Source of the DNA: Thalassotalea algicola
GTDB lineage: Bacteria; Pseudomonadota; Gammaproteobacteria; Enterobacterales; Alteromonadaceae
DNA length: 64,000 nucleotides
Assembly: GCF_012932965.1 (NCBI RefSeq)
Contig: NZ_JABBXH010000002.1
Coordinates: 124,001-188,000 of the forward strand
Direction: 5' to 3'
Shown: positions 1 to 8,769 of the stretch, one piece after another
Layout: the number at the start of each line of letters is the position of its first letter
Position numbering within the stretch: the stretch's first letter is position 1
Notes under the pieces: model-generated
The model's database searches: none
Told to the model about the DNA's origin: nothing
The model's input: only the letters and a program-made list of their open reading frames with translations
Made by a program: the position numbers and the translations under genes

Positions 1-314
1 ACAATATGGCTTGGTTTGATAAAAGATAGCGCTTGTTGTGCGTCTTCTTCATCTGCTTGGATACCATAGGGCAATCTTACCGCGATAAATTGATACTCAT
101 TGGTATTGTGCTCGCTATTTAATTCGTTAACAGCAAGTTGAGCCAAACGACCACAAGTTGATGAATCTACACCGCCGCTAATGCCAAGTACTAAGTGCTT
201 TAATGAAGAACCTTTTAGTTGTTTTTTTATGAATTCGACACGCCTTTTAACTTCAAATTCTACATCTATTTCCGGCAATACTTTCATCTCATCAATGATT
301 GCTTGCTGATCCAT
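1..314 (-). CDS. nadE: NH3-dependent NAD+ synthetase, 5' part (runs off the left edge)
   Basis: NadE makes NAD+ from deamido-NAD, ATP and ammonia in the cytoplasm. Only the first 104 codons are in the window. The ATG at 314-312 begins [10 protein letters not shown]. The ATP-pyrophosphatase P-loop SGGVDSS appears near residue 45, in the context [21 protein letters not shown] stretch [13 protein letters not shown] follows, typical of the short ammonia-using NadE family, which lacks an N-terminal glutaminase. The gene is divergent from glnB, with about 185 bp between the starts. The nadE/P-II pairing is recurrent in bacteria and fits nitrogen-linked control of NAD synthesis, but nothing in the spacer proves co-regulation. 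The gene is intact as far as it can be read. Confidence 0.93.
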   Translation of the reverse strand, partial: MDQQAIIDEMKVLPEIDVEFEVKRRVEFIKKQLKGSSLKHLVLGISGGVDSSTCGRLAQLAVNELNSEHNTNEYQFIAVRLPYGIQADEEDAQQALSFIKPSHI

Positions 315-490
315 TTGTTTTCCTATTTTACTCTGGCATTAAATTGTTCGTAGTGTACCAAAAAGGACTAGGGAAAGGGGAGACGATTTATAAATGAAAA
401 AAATTCACATATAGCTGATATAAAGCATTTAGCTTTATGTATTTTCCTTTTAGAATGAATGGGTAATTGATTTAAAGTATAAGCATATAG

Positions 491-1747
<1,257 letters not shown>

Positions 1748-1751
<4 letters not shown>

Positions 1752-2104
1752 AGCTGTGTTGGCTTTTTCCCATACACAATCCAAACCGACTTCAATAAAG
1801 CAAACAATAGAATACCTACTATGTCGGCGACAAAATCTTTTACTTCGCCATTTCTAAAGCCTAAGTAGTACTGACCAACTTCACTAAGCCCTGCATATAT
1901 TATTAAAGCGAATACTAGCGGTGTCATGGATAATTTAACAAAACTGCTAAGTATCCAGGTGAGAATAAAAAAGCCAATGCAATGGCCAATAGTATCAACT
2001 TGTGTGTTTTTAAATATGGTATCTCTAATTTCTGGAGAAATAGATAAAGCCAATACAAAAATTATCAACATTGAGAAAAAGAGAATATGGTGAAGGTTTT
2101 TCAA
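1748..2104 (-). CDS. VanZ-like family membrane protein
   Basis: A 118-aa integral membrane protein with about four predicted membrane segments: residues 7-23, around 45-57, 62-77 and 91-110. It carries the VanZ-like pattern of a GHCIGFFILTW segment followed by SEVGQYYLGFRNGEVKDFVADIVG, where acidic residues sit at the start of the last helix. The biochemical function of these small VanZ-like proteins is unknown; the name comes from the teicoplanin-resistance protein VanZ. It is the first gene of a two-gene unit and its TGA overlaps the ATG of the panE-like gene. Nothing in the sequence links it to antibiotic resistance. Confidence 0.75.
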
Positions 2105-2230
2105 AGGTCTGCCAGTATTTATATTTAGAGCCTGGATAATAGCATGAAGCCCAAAATAAAAAACGCTGGTTTCACTAGAATTAAAGGAATATTTTGATAA
2201 TATGGCTGGAAATTTTTATGAGAGAAAGCC

Positions 2231-2713
2231 ATGCCTTCATTTGATATTGTTTCAGAAATAAATTTAGAAGAAGTACGTAACGCGGTAGAAAATTCAACGC
2301 GCGAATTGAGTACTCGATTTGATTTTCGCGGTGTTGAAGCAAGCTTCGAGTGGAAGTCCCCGGCAGTTTCAGTAAAAGCTGAAGGTGATTTTCAAGTTAA
2401 GCAAATGGTCGATATATTAAGAAATCAATTGGTTAAGCGAAAGATCGACCCAAGATCTATGCAAATCTCTGACCCAGAGTTTTCGGGTAAAAATTGCATG
2501 CAGCGAGTTACTTTCCAAGAAGGGATTGAAAAAGATGTTGCTAAGAAAGTCGTGAAACTCATTAAAGACAGTAAAGCAAAAGTTCAAGCGGCAATACAAG
2601 GCGAGCAAGTTCGTGTAACAGGTAAAAAACGTGACGATTTGCAGTCTGTAATGCAGCTGGTAAGGGAAGCTGAATTTGAACAGCCTTTCCAATTTAATAA
2701 TTTTCGCGATTAA
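2231..2713 (+). CDS. yajQ: YajQ-family nucleotide-binding protein
   Basis: A 160-aa cytoplasmic protein that begins MPSFDIVSE and contains [12 protein letters not shown] and [10 protein letters not shown], all diagnostic of the YajQ (DUF520) family. Members bind nucleotides. In Xanthomonas, relatives bind c-di-GMP and influence transcription, and in Pseudomonas phages YajQ acts as a host factor. No enzymatic activity is established. It appears to be a single-gene unit, divergent from the vanZ-like gene and closed by an intrinsic terminator 15 bp after the stop. The length is that of the family. Confidence 0.93.
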   Translation: MPSFDIVSEINLEEVRNAVENSTRELSTRFDFRGVEASFEWKSPAVSVKAEGDFQVKQMVDILRNQLVKRKIDPRSMQISDPEFSGKNCMQRVTFQEGIEKDVAKKVVKLIKDSKAKVQAAIQGEQVRVTGKKRDDLQSVMQLVREAEFEQPFQFNNFRD

Positions 2714-2727
2714 GCTGGTAACCGATA

Positions 2728-2751
2728 AAACGAGCCTTGGGCTCGTTTTTT
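2728..2751 (+). terminator. Intrinsic terminator after yajQ
   Basis: A stem CGAGCC / GGCTCG with loop TT, flanked by AAA and a run of six T, 15 bp after the yajQ stop. Confidence 0.88.
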
Positions 2752-2896
2752 CTATCTAGCTGTAATTATTAAAGTAATTAATAGTTTACAGTTCATGCCA
2801 ATTAAATTCATACATTACTCACCGTAAAGTGCTTGTCTTTATCATAAGACATTAAGTAAATTATGGCGTTTATATAATAATAAAAGTTGAAAATTC

Positions 2897-4246
2897 ATGG
2901 GTGTTTCAAGAGGCGAGTTTAGCTCGCGCATAGGCTTTATAATGGCTGCGGCAGGTTCTGCCGTAGGTCTAGGAAATATATGGGGCTTTCCTACGCAAAC
3001 GGCTAGCAATGGTGGCGCAGCGTTTGTTTTAGTTTATTTAGTGCTAGCGTTTTGTCTAGCTTACCCTGCATTTATGGCTGAAATTCTAATCGGTCGCTAT
3101 GGTCAAGCGAATGCCGTGACCTCAATGCAAAAAATGTCACGTAGCATATTTCAAAAACGCTTTGCTTTTGTTGTTGGTTTCGGCGGCATTATTTGTGCCG
3201 CACTTATTTTAAGTTTTTATGGCATTTTAGCTGGCTGGATGATGTCATTCGCAGTTGAGCCAATCGCACTCTTCATGGGCGCAGAAAATGTTGCTGAATG
3301 GGTCGTTGGCAGCACAGTAGGTCGAAATGTGTTGTTTACTTCAATCTTCATGTTATTGACGGTTTTTATTATTCGAAGTGGCGTTGAAAACGGCATTGAA
3401 AAATGGTCTAAACGCTTAATGCCAATGATGATTGGCTTGCTAATCTTACTTATTGTTTATGTAATGACGCTCGAAGGTGCTGCACAAGGTCTTAATGCCT
3501 ATCTAAACCCTGATATTAGTCGAGTATTAGAGCCTGACTTGTTATTAAGTGCACTTGGGCAAGCATTCTTTTCTTTGTCACTAGGTACTTCTGTAATGGT
3601 GATTTACGGCTCATATATTTCTAAACAAGAAAATATGGTAACGATTGGGGCGCAGGTGACGCTAATCGACGTATCTATCGCCTTTTTAGCGGGCTTACTA
3701 ATCATTCCATCTATGTACGTAGCTCAAGCACAAGGTGTACAAATATTTGCTGATGATGGTAGTTTAATTGCTGGCCCTGCATTGGTATTTACAGTGTTAC
3801 CAAGTCTATTCGAAGGCATGGGAACATTAGGCTTGTTTGTTGGTTTAGCCTTTTTCGTATTAATGTCAGTTGCGGCATTAACATCTTCTATTTCTATGTT
3901 AGAAGGTCCTGTTTCATATTTGGTTGAACGTCATGAAATAGAGCGTAAAACCGCGACTACTTGGACAGGAATCGGTATCTTGGCAATTAGCTTTGTTATT
4001 ATTTTTAACATTAGTTTTATGTTGGATTTCGTTGCGACGTTAGCAACAGAATACGGCCAGCCTATTATCGCTATGTTGTGTTGTGTTTTTGCTGGTTGGA
4101 TTTGGCAACGTAACAGTTTGTTGGAAGAAATTAAGCTTGGGTATGAAGAAGCAGAATCTAGTTTATTCTGGAAAATTTGGCCTTGGTACATCAAGGTTGT
4201 TTGTCCAGTAGCTATTGCAGCCGTGTTTATTCACAGCCTTTTATAA
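2897..4246 (+). CDS. Sodium-dependent transporter, NSS/SNF family
   Basis: A 449-aa inner-membrane symporter of the neurotransmitter:sodium symporter family, likely importing an amino acid with Na+. The TM1 motif GSAVGLGNIWGFP (about residues 20-32) is the unwound helix that binds Na+ and substrate in LeuT-type proteins. Eleven to twelve hydrophobic segments span the protein, and TM6 has SLSLGTSVMVIYGSYI. Length and motifs are complete. The substrate cannot be read from the sequence. It is monocistronic, with about 180 bp upstream and a bidirectional terminator just after the stop. No strong Shine-Dalgarno precedes the ATG at 2897; the next in-frame ATG (residue 16) would cut into TM1. Confidence 0.9.
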   Translation: MGVSRGEFSSRIGFIMAAAGSAVGLGNIWGFPTQTASNGGAAFVLVYLVLAFCLAYPAFMAEILIGRYGQANAVTSMQKMSRSIFQKRFAFVVGFGGIICAALILSFYGILAGWMMSFAVEPIALFMGAENVAEWVVGSTVGRNVLFTSIFMLLTVFIIRSGVENGIEKWSKRLMPMMIGLLILLIVYVMTLEGAAQGLNAYLNPDISRVLEPDLLLSALGQAFFSLSLGTSVMVIYGSYISKQENMVTIGAQVTLIDVSIAFLAGLLIIPSMYVAQAQGVQIFADDGSLIAGPALVFTVLPSLFEGMGTLGLFVGLAFFVLMSVAALTSSISMLEGPVSYLVERHEIERKTATTWTGIGILAISFVIIFNISFMLDFVATLATEYGQPIIAMLCCVFAGWIWQRNSLLEEIKLGYEEAESSLFWKIWPWYIKVVCPVAIAAVFIHSLL

Positions 4247-4270
4247 CCAACTGACTATAAATTAAGAATT

Positions 4271-4299
4271 AAAAAGCCAGTCTAATGACTGGCTTTTTA
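4271..4299. terminator. Bidirectional intrinsic terminator
   Basis: Stem AGCCAGTC / GACTGGCT with loop TAAT, with A-rich and T-rich flanks on both sides. It lies between the convergent SNF transporter and the pseudouridine synthase gene, so it can serve both. Confidence 0.9.
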
Positions 4300-4321
4300 A
4301 TGTTGGCGTAGCAATAATTCA

Positions 4322-5008
4322 CTAGATTTTAGGCCAAGGGTGCTGCCATGGTTTTGTTATAGAACTTAGCCAGTGTTGGCATAGTTCGTCAGTGAATCGG
4401 GCACCTTGATTAGGAGCTAAACTGTAGTCAAATAATCTATCATTTAATGTAAAGCGTAATGCGTAGGCATGTAAATAACCTCGATCACTTTTTGACTTAC
4501 CGTACAACTCATCGCCTAAGATGGGAGCACCTATACTTGCTAAAGCAACTCTAATTTGATGAGTTTTTCCACTATGCGGTTTTAAGAGAAAACCTCGGAT
4601 ACTTGGCGCTAAACTATATGAATGAAATTGTGTGATCGCAGGGTTGTTTTGACTTCTTAACAGCTTCCACATGCCACGTCGACTTTTAGTCATGTCGCCT
4701 TTGATTAATCCTTGCTTTTTTTTAGGCTTACAATCGCTAATTGCGATGTAATATTTTTCTACTTGATGATGACTGAATAACTGCTGAAATAGCTTAGCTG
4801 ATTCTGCCGTTCTTGCAAAAATCATAAGGCCCGACGTCAATTTGTCGAGCCGATGAACGGGATATAAATCGGTTATACTTAACTCTTCTTTTATTTTTGA
4901 AAATAGGCCACTACCAATGTTCCCTTCATCATGGAAGTTAACATTGGCGTATTTGTTGATAATTAAAAACTCTTCTTGTTTATCAATCAACTCAAAGCAA
5001 TCATTCAT
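4322..5008 (-). CDS. RluA-family RNA pseudouridine synthase (small, TIGR01621-like)
   Basis: A 228-aa cytoplasmic enzyme predicted to isomerise uridine to pseudouridine in RNA. The catalytic motif HRLDKLTSG is at residues 52-60 with the nucleophile Asp54, and the later KPHSGKTHQIRVALASIG matches the conserved RluA C-terminal motif. There is no N-terminal S4 domain, so it is shorter than RluC or RluD and resembles the small RluA-like group of Vibrio and Shewanella; the target RNA is unknown. Its ATG shares one base with the NhaC-like stop (TAATG), so it is translationally coupled to the antiporter, an odd functional pairing. Confidence 0.85.
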   Translation of the reverse strand: MNDCFELIDKQEEFLIINKYANVNFHDEGNIGSGLFSKIKEELSITDLYPVHRLDKLTSGLMIFARTAESAKLFQQLFSHHQVEKYYIAISDCKPKKKQGLIKGDMTKSRRGMWKLLRSQNNPAITQFHSYSLAPSIRGFLLKPHSGKTHQIRVALASIGAPILGDELYGKSKSDRGYLHAYALRFTLNDRLFDYSLAPNQGARFTDELCQHWLSSITKPWQHPWPKI

Positions 5009-6366
5009 TAGAAACTTAAGCCAATAAATATATAGAGCACAAGAGTAATAATTGCCCCTATAAGCGCATAAGGTAACTGAGTTTTAACGTGTTCATAATG
5101 ATCGCAGCCACTCGCGATAGAAGCGACAACCGTGGTATCTGAAATAGGCGATGCATGATCACCAAACACGCCACCACCTAACACTGCAGCAACTAAAAAT
5201 GATATTGGTAAGCCAGTTTCTAGTGCAATTGGTACTGCTATCGGCACCAATATAGCAAATGTACCCCAGGAGGTACCGGTAGCAAATGCCATAATGGCTG
5301 CTACGATAAATATAATCGGGGCAATAAGAAATAGCGGTACTTGAATATTCATTAATTCACTGACATAAGCCCCTGTACCTAACGCTTTAATAGCGTCACC
5401 AAAGGCAAACGAAAGTACCAAAATAATCACTGCTGGTGCCATATAACCTAGACCATTAACAAATGTTTTGGCAATTTCCTTTACGGTCAATAACCGATAA
5501 TAGCTAATCATGGTAATAACTAAAGCAGTCGCGGTAACGATTGCCAAGAATACTGAGAATGAGCCAGAGCCGCGTCTCATATCGCCATCACCTGTGATAA
5601 ATAAAAGTGACAAAGTAATCGCAAGTAATGAAATTAATGGTATCCACATAACTCTAGCAGGCCCGAGTTTATTATCTGTGTCTTGGTTGCTCAGTTCGAC
5701 TTTGCTTTCAGCGTTAGCCATTGGACCAAACACCTTGCCAGAATATGCCGTGTAATAAGCTAAAGCCACCGCAACTATTGCATAAAAATTATAGGTGACA
5801 GTGCCGATAAGCACACCAACAGGGTCGTCAAACGAAAAGCCATCAAGTAATCCTAGAACGTAGGCGCCCCAGCCGTTAATTAAGAAGAGAATACTCACAG
5901 GCGCACAGGTTGAATCGATTAAGTAGGCTAGCTTTGCGCGGCTAATTCTGTGTTGGTCAAATAGTTGTTGGCTTGCCATACCTGCAGTGAACATACTTAA
6001 GTTAGTATCGGTAAATATACTAGTGCCGATAACTGTTGGTAACATGCTGGCCTGCCGTTTACTTTTAACCAAGTTCAGGTTTGCTAAATGCAAAATAAAG
6101 CCATTTACTGCACCAGATTCACTTAACAGTTTGACCATGGCTCCAATAAGTAAACTAAATGAAATAATATATAGATTGCCAGTCGACGAAAAAACGTCAG
6201 CGAAACCTGCAATTGTTCCCATAGCACCGTCAATAGGTTGCCAATTGGCCACCATGACATGGCTTAGTATCACACCACAGAGTAGTGCAATTAAGGCATT
6301 TTTTCGCCAAATGGCTATGATAATGGCAACCAGAGGAGGAAGTAAGCTTAATGGTGTATCGTGCAT
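5008..6366 (-). CDS. Na+/H+ antiporter, NhaC family
   Basis: A 452-aa inner-membrane protein with about eleven hydrophobic helices. It contains GTSIFTDTNLSMFTAGM and GGGVFGDHASPISDTTVVAS, the latter being the well-conserved NhaC-family motif near the C terminus with acidic and His residues. Family members exchange Na+ for H+ or transport organic anions (malate/lactate type), so the substrate is tentative, though a Na+/H+ role suits a marine bacterium. It is first in a two-gene unit with the pseudouridine synthase and divergent from gshA across a 190-bp spacer. Confidence 0.88.
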   Translation of the reverse strand: MHDTPLSLLPPLVAIIIAIWRKNALIALLCGVILSHVMVANWQPIDGAMGTIAGFADVFSSTGNLYIISFSLLIGAMVKLLSESGAVNGFILHLANLNLVKSKRQASMLPTVIGTSIFTDTNLSMFTAGMASQQLFDQHRISRAKLAYLIDSTCAPVSILFLINGWGAYVLGLLDGFSFDDPVGVLIGTVTYNFYAIVAVALAYYTAYSGKVFGPMANAESKVELSNQDTDNKLGPARVMWIPLISLLAITLSLLFITGDGDMRRGSGSFSVFLAIVTATALVITMISYYRLLTVKEIAKTFVNGLGYMAPAVIILVLSFAFGDAIKALGTGAYVSELMNIQVPLFLIAPIIFIVAAIMAFATGTSWGTFAILVPIAVPIALETGLPISFLVAAVLGGGVFGDHASPISDTTVVASIASGCDHYEHVKTQLPYALIGAIITLVLYIFIGLSF

Positions 6367-6555
6367 ATCTTATTCTTTTTATTTATGGAAACAGGGAAGA
6401 GCCCTTAATCCCGCTATTTTGGCACTGTCTTGGTAAAATCGCTACTAAGTTTTTTGTTACTTATTTAACTGATTAAATGCTAGCGCATTGAATTTTCATC
6501 CATTACCCTTACATAGTTAACAAATCATAAAAAAACGCTATGCGGCGGAGCTATT

Positions 6556-8127
6556 TTGACTACAACTTTAACTGATTATTTGACAGCCCTTTCAGCTCCA
6601 GAAAATTTATCGGCTGTTTCAGGTATAAAACGCGGTATTGAAAGAGAGGCGTTACGTGTCGTCAAGGAAGGGCGTTTGTCGGATATGCCACATCGTCAAA
6701 ACTTAGGCTCTGCACTTACTCATCCATTTATTACGACGGATTACTCTGAAACCTTATTAGAGTTTATTACGCCCGTAGAAGCTGATGCGGAAACTACACT
6801 CGCACAGTTAAAGGATATCCAACGATATACTTATGAGCATATCGAAGGTGAGCTTTTATGGCCGCTAAGTATGCCTTGCTTTGTTGATGATGATGACAAG
6901 ATTCCATTGGCGCAATACGGTAGCTCTAACATTGGAAAGATGAAAACGGTTTACCGTCAAGGTTTAAAAAATCGTTATGGCAGTATGATGCAAGTGATCG
7001 CTGGGATTCATTTCAATTTTTCTTTTTCAGAATCATTTTGGAAGACTATTCAACAAATAGACGGTGACACAAGAGATTTGCAAACCTTTATTTCTGAACG
7101 TTATTTTGCGTTGATTAGAAATTACAAAAGATTATGTTGGATGATCCCGTACTTGTATGGAAGTTCACCTGTTATTTGCGGGTCATTTTTACAAAATAAA
7201 CCGCAGCAGTTGCCTTTTAAGCGTTCAGAAAATGGCTATTTATACTTAGAGTACGCAACATCACTTCGGATGAGTGACTTAGGTTATACGAATAGTGCCC
7301 AATCATCTTTAAACATTTGTTATAACGATCTAGACAGTTACGTTACTGGAGTTAAGGAAGCTATATCACTGGTATCAGATGAATTTGAAAATATTGGCGT
7401 TAAAGTTGATGGCCAATATCGACAGCTTAACGGTAATGTACTGCAAATTGAAAATGAACTTTATGCACCTATTCGTCCTAAGCGAGTGGCAAACTCAGGC
7501 GAAAAGCCTTCTGAAGCATTAAAAGAACGCGGTGTAGAATATATTGAAGTAAGAGCATTGGATGTAAACCCTTTTTCAGATACTGGCATTAGTTTGCAGC
7601 AAGTTCGTTTCTTGGATGTGTTTCTTACTTATTGTGCATTAGCGCCAAGCGCAGCCATGACTGCTGAATTGCAAAAGCGCTATGAACATAATATGGATGA
7701 AGTTGTATTACGTGGCAGGGATCCTGAATTAAGACTAAATGATGACAATCAATGTAAGTCGCTAGTGGAGTGGGGAACCGAATTGTTTACAGAGTTTGAA
7801 CAAGTTGCACAGTTATTAGACACAGCGTATCACTCAGAGCATTATACGCAAGCGACATCGATTGAACTTGAAAAAGTAAAAAATAGTAGCTTAACGCCGT
7901 CGGCGAAAATTATCGCTTTGGTTGTAGAACAAAATGTTAAATTTGCCGAGCTGGCATTAGAACTGGCCGAGCAATATCGTAATGAGCAGCTTTCAATCGA
8001 CTATCAAAACTTTAGTTACGAACAGTTAACTAACGCTGCAGTGAAATCACATGAGGATCAAAAAGCGATAGAACAGGCTGACGAGTTAGATTTTGATAGC
8101 TTTTTGGCAAACTACTTTGCGCATTAA
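6556..8127 (+). CDS. gshA: Glutamate-cysteine ligase
   Basis: GshA joins L-glutamate and L-cysteine with ATP, the first and limiting step of glutathione synthesis in the cytoplasm. The 523-aa protein is of the proteobacterial GshA type, with GIKRGIEREALRV near the N terminus, TTDYSETLLEFITP at about residue 60, and EYIEVRALDVNPF around residue 330. The start codon is TTG at 6556, preceded 6-7 bp upstream by the purine-rich GCGGCGGAG, a convincing ribosome-binding site. Gene length is normal. The 3' neighbourhood differs from E. coli: no luxS follows, but a family of small RNAs is read toward gshA on the other strand. Confidence 0.95.
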   Translation: MTTTLTDYLTALSAPENLSAVSGIKRGIEREALRVVKEGRLSDMPHRQNLGSALTHPFITTDYSETLLEFITPVEADAETTLAQLKDIQRYTYEHIEGELLWPLSMPCFVDDDDKIPLAQYGSSNIGKMKTVYRQGLKNRYGSMMQVIAGIHFNFSFSESFWKTIQQIDGDTRDLQTFISERYFALIRNYKRLCWMIPYLYGSSPVICGSFLQNKPQQLPFKRSENGYLYLEYATSLRMSDLGYTNSAQSSLNICYNDLDSYVTGVKEAISLVSDEFENIGVKVDGQYRQLNGNVLQIENELYAPIRPKRVANSGEKPSEALKERGVEYIEVRALDVNPFSDTGISLQQVRFLDVFLTYCALAPSAAMTAELQKRYEHNMDEVVLRGRDPELRLNDDNQCKSLVEWGTELFTEFEQVAQLLDTAYHSEHYTQATSIELEKVKNSSLTPSAKIIALVVEQNVKFAELALELAEQYRNEQLSIDYQNFSYEQLTNAAVKSHEDQKAIEQADELDFDSFLANYFAH

Positions 8128-8151
8128 GATATATCGGCAGAAGTTACAGAC

Positions 8152-8218
8152 AAAAAAAAGCGCGTTAGGGCAACGCGCTACTAAAATCACGAAAGCAGTC
8201 CAGGGAGGTTTTGCTCTC
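8152..8218 (-). ncRNA. MicA-like sigma-E sRNA, copy 1 (nearest gshA)
   Basis: Predicted 67-nt RNA whose 5' end GAGAGCAAAACCTCCCTGG begins 7 nt after a sigma-E-like -10. It ends in an intrinsic terminator, stem AGCGCGTT / AACGCGCT with eight U. The seed holds CCTCCCT, a perfect anti-Shine-Dalgarno string, unlike the other three copies. It lies convergent to gshA, ending 24 bp past the gshA stop, the same side and orientation as micA in E. coli. It is the most divergent of the four. Seen: promoter, terminator, repeat family. Inferred: it is an Hfq-dependent regulator of outer-membrane mRNAs. Confidence 0.78.
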
Positions 8219-8224
8219 AATAGT

Positions 8225-8253
8225 TAAGACTGCGCTTTTGTTAAATAGTTCAA
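8225..8253 (-). promoter_or_regulatory. Sigma-E-like promoter for sRNA copy 1
   Basis: Minus strand reads TTGAAC, 17 nt, GTCTTA. The spacing AAC-N18-TCT is that of E. coli sigma-E promoters such as degP and rpoH P3. The predicted start is the G at 8218, 7 nt past the -10. Confidence 0.75.
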
Positions 8254-8358
8254 AAAATGTTCAATAATATTTCAATAAAATTTAATGTTTCTTAAAACCT
8301 TTTGTGAATCAAAACCTTCCAAAAATATTTTGATTAATTCTTTTCGTAATTTTCAGGC

Positions 8359-8425
8359 AAAAAAAACGCGCTTATCATAAGCGCGTATAAATTTCATGAA
8401 ACACTAAGGGAAATATAAGTCTCTC
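8359..8425 (-). ncRNA. MicA-like sigma-E sRNA, copy 2
   Basis: Predicted 67-nt RNA starting GAGAGACTTATATTTCCC and ending in a terminator with stem CGCGCTTA / TAAGCGCG, loop TGA and eight U. Its middle section TCCCTTAGTGTTTCATG is identical over 17 nt with copy 3, so the two probably share targets or arose by recent duplication. The 5' GAGAGAC resembles the GAAAGAC start of E. coli MicA. Function is inferred: base pairing with mRNAs near ribosome-binding sites via the unpaired 5' half. Confidence 0.82.
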
Positions 8426-8431
8426 AATAAC

Positions 8432-8460
8432 TCAGACTCATGTGTTTTAATTTAGTTCAA
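8432..8460 (-). promoter_or_regulatory. Sigma-E-like promoter for sRNA copy 2
   Basis: Minus strand TTGAAC, 17 nt, GTCTGA; the -10 TCTGA is the classical sigma-E form. The predicted start is at 8425. Confidence 0.78.
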
Positions 8461-8486
8461 AAAATATTCAAAAATAAATTTGAGGT

Positions 8487-8551
8487 AAAAAAAAGCGCGT
8501 TATTAAAACGCGCAGAATATAAACATGAAACACTAAGGGAGTAAGCCTCTC
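8487..8551 (-). ncRNA. MicA-like sigma-E sRNA, copy 3
   Basis: Predicted 65-nt RNA starting GAGAGGCTTACTCCCTTAGTG and closing with a terminator of stem GCGCGTT / AACGCGC, loop TTAAT and eight U. It shares the 17-nt TCCCTTAGTGTTTCATG block with copy 2. It carries its own promoter immediately upstream, so each unit of the array is an independent transcription unit, not a processed fragment of a long RNA. Confidence 0.82.
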
Positions 8552-8557
8552 ATTAAG

Positions 8558-8586
8558 TAAGAGTCAACAAATCTTAATAAGTTCAA
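8558..8586 (-). promoter_or_regulatory. Sigma-E-like promoter for sRNA copy 3
   Basis: Minus strand TTGAACTT with the -35 ending 17 nt before CTCTTA. Of the four it is closest to the extended GAACTT form of the sigma-E -35 element. The predicted start is at 8551. Confidence 0.75.
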
Positions 8587-8603
8587 ATTAATTTAAAAAA
8601 GAT

Positions 8604-8667
8604 AAAAAAAACGCGCCTTAATAAGGCGCGAACTATAAATAAAGGGAAAATATAACAAAAGTCTCTC
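8604..8667 (-). ncRNA. MicA-like sigma-E sRNA, copy 4 (most MicA-like)
   Basis: Predicted 64-nt RNA. Its 5' half reads GAGAGACTTTTGTTATATTT and then TCCCTT. E. coli MicA, from memory, begins GAAAGACGCGCATTTGTTAT and reaches TCCCTG. The two therefore share GA-AGAC, TTTGTTAT and TCCCT in the same order. It ends in a terminator with stem CGCGCCTT / AAGGCGCG, loop ATT and eight U. It is the copy furthest from gshA and the best candidate for the ancestral unit. Direct target genes cannot be read from this window. Confidence 0.82.
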
Positions 8668-8673
8668 GTTTAG

Positions 8674-8702
8674 TAAGAGCATCACCTTCCTAGAAAGTTC
8701 AT
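8674..8702 (-). promoter_or_regulatory. Sigma-E-like promoter for sRNA copy 4
   Basis: Minus strand ATGAACTT with the -35 ending 17 nt before CTCTTA. The TATGAAC-type -35 keeps the GAACTT core. The predicted start is at 8667. The 5' end of the divergent lipoprotein gene is about 70 bp away. Confidence 0.72.
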
Positions 8703-8769
8703 AAAATTTGAGATTTTTTTTCAATGCTCTGGCATGATAACGACAATCACGTTAATACCTTATGAATAA

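Noticed and set aside
6419-6436. Sigma-54-like TGGCAC...TTGG sequence upstream of gshA
   Set aside because: The second half lacks the essential GC (GG-N10-GT), and gshA is not a typical sigma-54 gene.
5987-6436. 149-aa plus-strand frame opposite the nhaC-like gene
   Set aside because: It is an antisense shadow of a clear membrane transporter with intact family motifs; there is no ribosome-binding site or homology.
8195-8233. A GCAGTC / GACTGC stem enclosing the copy 1 seed
   Set aside because: One arm overlaps the predicted -10 element, upstream of the predicted start, so it would not be in the RNA unless transcription starts earlier.
8547-8563. CTCT...GAGAG inverted repeats in each unit read as RNA stem-loops
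   Set aside because: The CTCT arm coincides with the -10 element in all copies at fixed spacing; the promoter reading explains the conservation better.
8152-8702. A CRISPR array or REP/BIME repeats in the gshA-lipoprotein spacer
   Set aside because: Units are 100-210 bp apart with diverged sequence, one hairpin each followed by an oligo-T tract on the minus strand, and aligned promoter elements. CRISPR repeats would be near-identical and evenly spaced; REP elements lack promoters and U-tracts.
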